A stretch of DNA of 11,727 nt, taken from positions 1 to 11,727 of the forward strand of contig DAIOHQ010000154.1 in assembly GCA_036744635.1 (NCBI GenBank), written 5' to 3'. Below are positions 8,601 to 11,727 of the stretch, in pieces (position 1 is the first letter of the stretch; the number at the start of each line of letters is the position of its first letter). A model generated the notes under the pieces. It was given only the letters and a program-made list of their open reading frames with translations, had not been told where the DNA came from and did no database searches. The DNA is from DAIOHQ01 sp036744635 (GTDB lineage: Bacteria; Planctomycetota; Phycisphaerae; Tepidisphaerales; Tepidisphaeraceae). The position numbers were made by a program, and so were the translations under genes.

Positions 8601-8813
8601 TCATGCCCCGCGAGCATTGCTATCAAAGATCCTCGTCGCCGCCGGAGTCACCGGATGCACGCGGCGGTCGATGTACCAGATCGAAAACACCGCCAGCGCC
8701 GCCAGCAGCAGATAAGCCAGCATTTTCCTCCCCACCCCCCACCGCCGATGCCCCCGCGCATCGGCCGGAGCGGGTCCCAGCACCAGCCGCTCATTACTTC
8801 CCAGTTCTTCCAT
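8601..8813 (-). CDS. small single-pass membrane protein, coupled to the upstream hydrolase
   Basis: A 70-residue protein of unknown family. A polar N-terminus with an Arg-rich stretch (ARGHRRWGVGRK, 19-30) precedes one hydrophobic segment (MLAYLLLAALAVFSIWYI, 31-48) and a short polar tail, so a cytoplasmic N-terminus is expected by the positive-inside rule. Its ATG (8813-8811) overlaps the TGA of the hydrolase gene by one base (TGATG). GAGGGG sits 6 nt upstream inside the hydrolase 3' end. The one-base overlap plus ribosome site strongly suggests translational coupling and a joint role in the envelope. In-frame sequence upstream of this start overlaps the hydrolase gene and is not family-like. 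Confidence 0.65.
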   Translation of the reverse strand: MEELGSNERLVLGPAPADARGHRRWGVGRKMLAYLLLAALAVFSIWYIDRRVHPVTPAATRIFDSNARGA

Positions 8814-9643
8814 CACGATCCCCTCTGCCCGCTGACTCTCGCTCCGACCACCGCCGCCGGATTCACCGCCCCGAATCCCAGCAGCGGCGCCAGCACGTGG
8901 GCTGCGAATGGCATCGCCATCGCGCCAATATGGTCGCCGATATTCCCCCACTCCAGCCACGCCTTGTCGTAAGGCTTCTGCACCAGCTTGGCATATTCGC
9001 GCTGGTCGGCCGACGGCGGCACGGTGAATCCCACCCGGCCGGCCGCATCCACCTTCACGCCATCCATCGTCCCGAACAGCGTCGTCCCCACCCCCAGCAC
9101 CACCGAATCGTACGGGCTGGAAAACGCGTACACCTTGTCGCGCACGTGCCGCAGCGCGGCCGACAGGTCATACCCCGGCGACAGGGCCGGCGCCAGCAGC
9201 AGCACCGCCTGTACCTTCACATCCGGCGGCAGCTTCTCCAGCGCCCACACCGCGATACCGTTGCCGCCGCTGTGCGCGGTCAGGTAAATTTTGATGCGCG
9301 GATCAGCGCGGAATCGCCACGTGATGGCGTCGGCCACCTTCTGCGCCTGCGCATCATTGCGCGCCCGCGCGTGCAGCGCGTTGATGCCCGGATCGTTGCA
9401 CGTCCAGTCATAAATTTCCGCATCGGCGTCCACGCCTCCCTCGCGCAACCCGCGCAGCAGATACCCATCGATCCGCAGCTTCCCCCCCACCCCCGGCAGG
9501 TGCAGCAAATAAGGCCGTGGCGCAGGCGCTTCCACCACCGCCGCCTGCCGCTTGGCATCGACCGCGCGCGAACTCGCCGCGCATCCCGCCAACCCGGCCG
9601 CGATCACCACAACGAACAACCACTTCCAATATCGCAAGCTCAT
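8813..9643 (-). CDS. putative lipoprotein with alpha/beta-hydrolase fold
   Basis: A 276-residue product (from ATG 9643) starting with a lipoprotein signal peptide: MSLRYWKWLFVVVIAAGLAGC, lipobox LAGC with Cys21 as the predicted lipidated residue. The mature part shows an alpha/beta-hydrolase layout: YLLHLPGVGG (45-54; oxyanion-type HxxGxGG), IYDWT (77-81), nucleophile elbow TAHSGGNG with Ser125, a candidate acid Asp179 (SSPYDSV), and His238 (GDHIGAM). It probably hydrolyses an ester or similar bond outside the cytoplasmic membrane; the substrate is unknown. The elbow reads A-x-S-x-G rather than G-x-S-x-G. ATGs at 9649 and 9658 are also in frame, but the 9658 codon lies in an intergenic palindrome, so I prefer an internal start. 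The gene is the first of a coupled pair with the 70-residue membrane protein. Confidence 0.75.
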   Translation of the reverse strand: MSLRYWKWLFVVVIAAGLAGCAASSRAVDAKRQAAVVEAPAPRPYLLHLPGVGGKLRIDGYLLRGLREGGVDADAEIYDWTCNDPGINALHARARNDAQAQKVADAITWRFRADPRIKIYLTAHSGGNGIAVWALEKLPPDVKVQAVLLLAPALSPGYDLSAALRHVRDKVYAFSSPYDSVVLGVGTTLFGTMDGVKVDAAGRVGFTVPPSADQREYAKLVQKPYDKAWLEWGNIGDHIGAMAMPFAAHVLAPLLGFGAVNPAAVVGARVSGQRGS

Positions 9644-9654
9644 CTCCATTCGTG

Positions 9655-9675
9655 GCATGGGCTACCAGCCCATGC
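9655..9675. repeat. short palindrome GCATGGGCT-ACC-AGCCCATGC
   Basis: A perfect 9-bp inverted repeat with a 3-nt loop lies at the 5' end of the hydrolase gene, covering the most upstream of its possible ATG codons. The hairpin could mask the ribosome-binding region if transcribed. The phrase also resembles a common dispersed intergenic repeat. Confidence 0.6.
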
Positions 9676-9720
9676 GCCCGCCGCCAAAACGGCCCAGATG
9701 AAAACATCACATCCAAAGGG

Positions 9721-9798
9721 TGTCATCCTGAGGTATTCCGAAGGATCTGGCATCGCATGAAGATCCGCGCAGATTCTTCGGAGTACCTCAGAATGACA
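9721..9798. repeat. complete TGTCATCCTGAGG hairpin repeat
   Basis: The left arm 9721-9748 and right arm 9771-9798 are a 28-bp inverted repeat matching at 25 positions, with a 22-nt loop. The left arm begins TGTCATCCTGAGGTATTCCG and the right arm ends GGAGTACCTCAGAATGACA. A partly decayed copy in the same orientation is at 6717-6778. It occupies the spacer between deoC and the hydrolase gene (9659-9838), where no gene is seen. It could act as a REP-type transcript-end hairpin downstream of deoC. Confidence 0.8.
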
Positions 9799-9838
9799 TC
9801 GAGGCGTCTGCCACCTTGCTATGACTATCTGTCTTCTA

Positions 9839-10537
9839 CTACGTCCCCTCCGCCGCCAGTTGTTCGAGCAATTGCATCGATGCGCCACACCCCAGCCGGT
9901 CCGCCCCCGCCTCGATCATCGCCCGCGCCGTCGCCAGGTCGCGTATTCCCCCCGCCGCCTTAATCTGCAATCCTTCCGCGTATTTCTTGATCATCCGCAC
10001 CGCCTCGGCGCTCGCTCCCCCGGCCGGATGAAACCCCGTCGACGTCTTGACGAAATCGCACCCGCTCTCGCGAATCGCCCGGCACGCCGCCGCGATCGCC
10101 GCCTCGCCCCGATCGTTGCCAAGCTGCTGCAGCAGCGCCGACTCGATGATGACTTTCACCACCGCCGTCCGCCGCGTCGCCCGAGCCGCCTTGACGATCT
10201 CCAGCAGCTCCGCCCGGATCGCATCCACATCCGCCCGCAACAAGTTCGGCAGGTGCGCCACCACATCCACCTCGGCCGCCCCATCCTTCAGCGCCGCCGT
10301 GCATTCGATCGCCTTCAGCGTCGCCTTGCTCGTCCCATGCGGAAACCCCGCCACGGTGGAAATCATCACCTCACCCCCGGCCATCGTCACCGCCCTGCTC
10401 ACCCAAACCGGCCCCACGCACACCGAAGCGAACCCATTCTGCATCCCCTCGGTAACCACCCGATGCACTTCCGCGCTCGATGCCTCGGGCGTGAGAATCG
10501 TATGATCGATCATTCCGGCCAGTTGTTCGCGGGTCAT
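9839..10537 (-). CDS. deoC: deoxyribose-phosphate aldolase
   Basis: A 232-residue TIM-barrel class I aldolase that cleaves 2-deoxyribose 5-phosphate to glyceraldehyde 3-phosphate and acetaldehyde in deoxynucleoside catabolism; cytoplasmic. Key residues are visible: Asp91 in AAEVDVV (proton relay), Lys128 in VVKVIIE, the Schiff-base Lys164 in DFVKTSTGF, and Lys193 in IKAAGGIRD. The N-terminus MTREQLAGMIDHTILTPEAS and the tail (GADRLGCGAS) are typical, and the length is normal. In-frame sequence upstream of the ATG at 10537 lies antisense to the neighbouring exported-protein gene and has no family similarity. No Shine-Dalgarno sequence precedes the ATG; a TATTAT box ends 6 nt before it, which would suit a leaderless transcript. 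No other nucleoside-catabolism gene is adjacent. Confidence 0.95.
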   Translation of the reverse strand: MTREQLAGMIDHTILTPEASSAEVHRVVTEGMQNGFASVCVGPVWVSRAVTMAGGEVMISTVAGFPHGTSKATLKAIECTAALKDGAAEVDVVAHLPNLLRADVDAIRAELLEIVKAARATRRTAVVKVIIESALLQQLGNDRGEAAIAAACRAIRESGCDFVKTSTGFHPAGGASAEAVRMIKKYAEGLQIKAAGGIRDLATARAMIEAGADRLGCGASMQLLEQLAAEGT

Positions 10538-10542
10538 CGCCG

Positions 10543-10549
10543 TATAATA
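10543..10549. promoter_or_regulatory. overlapping divergent -10 boxes between deoC and the exported-protein gene
   Basis: The 37-bp gap between the two divergent start codons holds TATAATA. The plus strand reads TATAAT (10543-10548), which would leave a leader of about 20 nt with AAAGG 8 nt before the ATG at 10575. The minus strand reads TATTAT (10549-10544), 6 nt before the deoC ATG. No good -35 boxes were found on either strand, so use in both directions is an inference. Confidence 0.4.
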
Positions 10550-10574
10550 GGCGCTTCCATTGAAAGGCGGAGCT

Positions 10575-11018
10575 ATGACTCGAATCCTGTATCTGCTCTT
10601 CATGCCGATGGTTTTCTGCGTATCCTGCGTCTCGGCGCCACCACATCCTGCCCCCGCAGCCGTGCCCCCCGGTCCTGCTACGGCGAATCTTACGGGGATT
10701 CTAGACGTCAGCCTCACGGAATCCGAAGCAGAGATTTTGAGAATTCCACTCCGCATTCGCTTCCAGATAACCGCCAAGCTGCAGGCGACCAGTGTGGTTG
10801 AATCTCCGCCACGATCGCGTTACCACGCCGACATGATGTGGGCCGTTAAAGATGAAACTGCAAAGCGCACGTTTCTCGATTTCACCAGCGTTCTCGACGG
10901 CGAGGCTGACGGCACGCCCAACCAGGTTCTCACTACCGCGTTTTCTCGTCTTTTCGATGCTTTCATGTTTTCCACGAATCCGCCGCACGCCACTACTGTC
11001 CCGACGACGCGGCCGTGA
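10575..11018 (+). CDS. putative exported protein or lipoprotein, unknown function
   Basis: A 147-residue product that I do not recognise. MTRILYLLFMPMVFCVSC is a short signal-peptide-like segment; the cysteine at 18 could be lipidated (CVSC is a poor lipobox because of Cys at -3), or cleavage could follow Ala21 (CVSA-PP). A Pro/Ala-rich linker (22-37, PPHPAPAAVPPGPA) leads to a mixed region (LTGILDVSLTESEAEILRIP, then FQITAKLQAT) without a known motif, ending in a Thr/Pro-rich tail. The ATG at 10575 has AAAGG (spacing 8) and GGAG (spacing 2) upstream; a TTG further upstream is unlikely to be the start. It is divergent from deoC and convergent with the reductase gene, whose stop is only 11 bp away. 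Base composition is slightly less GC-rich than in its neighbours by eye. Confidence 0.6.
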   Translation: MTRILYLLFMPMVFCVSCVSAPPHPAPAAVPPGPATANLTGILDVSLTESEAEILRIPLRIRFQITAKLQATSVVESPPRSRYHADMMWAVKDETAKRTFLDFTSVLDGEADGTPNQVLTTAFSRLFDAFMFSTNPPHATTVPTTRP

Positions 11019-11029
11019 TATTTTCGGAT

Positions 11030-11727
11030 TCACTTCTTCATATTCGAACTATGCCCCGGGAAAATATTCGCCTTGGGATCGAGATAGTGCTTGGCGTAGT
11101 TCACCGCGATGCAGGCTTCTCCAAAACCCGTCGCGATCAGCTTGAGCTTTCCGGGGAAGGTGATGATGTCCCCCGCACCGAAGATGGCCGGCCGGCTGGT
11201 CTGCATCATGCTGTCCACCTTGATCTGCCCGGCCTCGATCTCCAGGTTCCAGTCTTTTATCGGACCCAGCGAGCTTTCGAAGCCGATGTTCACCAGCACG
11301 GCATCCACTTCCAGCGTTTCCTCGGCTTTACTACGATTGTCATAGATGGTGGCGCGTTCGATCTTGCCGTTGCCGCCGATGCTCTTGAGCTCGTGGAAGG
11401 TTTTGATGCGCGTCGGCGACAGGCGCATTTTGGACACGCTCTCCTCGTGGGCGCGAAATCCATCGCGGCGATGGATCAGCGTGGTCTCGGCCGCGATCGG
11501 CGAAAGCGTGTTCGCCCAATCCACCGCGCTGTCCCCCCCGCCGACGATCAGCAGCTTCTTGCCGCGGAAGGCTTCGAGGCTTGAAGCAAAATAGTACAAG
11601 CCGTTTCCTTCGTAGGAGCGGGCATTCTCCAGCGGCAGGGTTTTGGGTTGAAAGGCGCCGACGCCGGCCGCGATCAGAATCGTCCGCGCGGTGATGGCCG
11701 GTCCGGTGGTATGGATGGTGTAGGTGC
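11030..11727 (-). CDS. thioredoxin-reductase-like ferredoxin/flavodoxin-NADP+ reductase, 5' end outside window
   Basis: Only the last 231 residues are in the window; the frame stays open to the right edge (TYTIHTTGPAITARTILIAA, then GVGAFQPKTLPLENARSYEG). The fragment has the NADPH-binding motif LIVGGGDSAVDWA (about 59-71), LIHRRDGFRAHE (83-94), and a C-terminal FAD motif AIFGAGDI (181-188) followed by GKLKLIATGFGEACIAVNYA. No CxxC redox pair appears between the NADPH and FAD parts, which separates it from true thioredoxin reductase and fits the YumC/TrxR-like FNR group. It would pass electrons between NADPH and ferredoxin or flavodoxin in the cytoplasm. The missing part should hold the N-terminal FAD GxGxxG. 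Confidence 0.9.
   Translation of the reverse strand, partial: TYTIHTTGPAITARTILIAAGVGAFQPKTLPLENARSYEGNGLYYFASSLEAFRGKKLLIVGGGDSAVDWANTLSPIAAETTLIHRRDGFRAHEESVSKMRLSPTRIKTFHELKSIGGNGKIERATIYDNRSKAEETLEVDAVLVNIGFESSLGPIKDWNLEIEAGQIKVDSMMQTSRPAIFGAGDIITFPGKLKLIATGFGEACIAVNYAKHYLDPKANIFPGHSSNMKK

Noticed and set aside
8814..8960. An N-terminal extension of the 70-residue membrane protein
   Set aside because: It overlaps the hydrolase coding sequence out of frame; the TGATG overlap with a ribosome site gives a better start.
7955..9760. A 601-codon open frame on the plus strand across the end of the radical SAM gene and the hydrolase region
   Set aside because: Pro/Arg/His-rich with no domain pattern; it crosses repeats and real genes in other frames.
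10538..10777. An 80-codon N-terminal extension of deoC
   Set aside because: It lies antisense to the exported-protein gene, and family similarity starts exactly at MTREQLAGMIDHT.

Overview
The window is GC-rich chromosomal DNA from a bacterium with a high intergenic repeat load. The repeat phrases (GTAGGGTGGGCGTACTCGCC, TGTCATCCTGAGGTAYTCCG, GGTGCCACAGGTC, CCGCAGATGAACGCGGATGAA and its CTCTCCGCGTCTCTGCGG half) are ones I associate from memory with Planctomycetes (Phycisphaerae-like), Acidobacteria and similar large-genome bacteria. The lineage is therefore an inference: no rRNA or other taxonomic marker is present. I see no phage, integrase, IS transposase, CRISPR array, tRNA or rRNA.

Layout, left to right. 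152-1159 (+) is an NAD-type isocitrate dehydrogenase, followed by a small stand-alone PilZ protein (1245-1637, +). Convergent to these is a long aconitase A (1678-4536, -). Two consecutive TCA-cycle enzymes (citrate to isocitrate to 2-oxoglutarate) therefore lie almost side by side on opposite strands. After a 280-bp repeat-rich divergent spacer comes a FabG-like short-chain dehydrogenase (4817-5602, +), convergent with a small three-helix membrane protein bearing a CxxC motif (5722-6132, -). A large nested inverted repeat lies between those two. A MITE-like inverted-repeat element (6174-6293) precedes a promoter and a frameshifted DUF433-family gene (6360-6696, +). Then come a B12-binding/DUF4080-type radical SAM protein (6840-8408, +), a cluster of repeats (8426-8587), and a minus-strand pair: a lipoprotein with an alpha/beta-hydrolase fold and a translationally coupled 70-residue membrane protein (8601-9643). 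Another repeat block follows, then deoC (9839-10537, -), a divergently transcribed putative exported protein or lipoprotein (10575-11018, +), and the 3' part of a thioredoxin-reductase-like ferredoxin/flavodoxin-NADP reductase that runs off the right edge (11030-11727, -).

The genes are mainly metabolic: central carbon (isocitrate dehydrogenase, aconitase), nucleoside salvage (deoC) and redox (SDR, FNR), plus envelope and signalling genes. They do not form one obvious pathway operon. The only clear co-transcribed, coupled pair is the hydrolase and its small membrane partner. No gap between genes exceeds about 300 bp, but several of the larger gaps contain one or more inverted or dispersed repeats. 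Several otherwise different repeat types share a GTACTC/GAGTAC core, which is the most interesting non-gene signal here. I did not find a convincing new multi-gene system, and the best leads are the repeats, the frameshifted orphan DUF433 gene and the coupled envelope pair.
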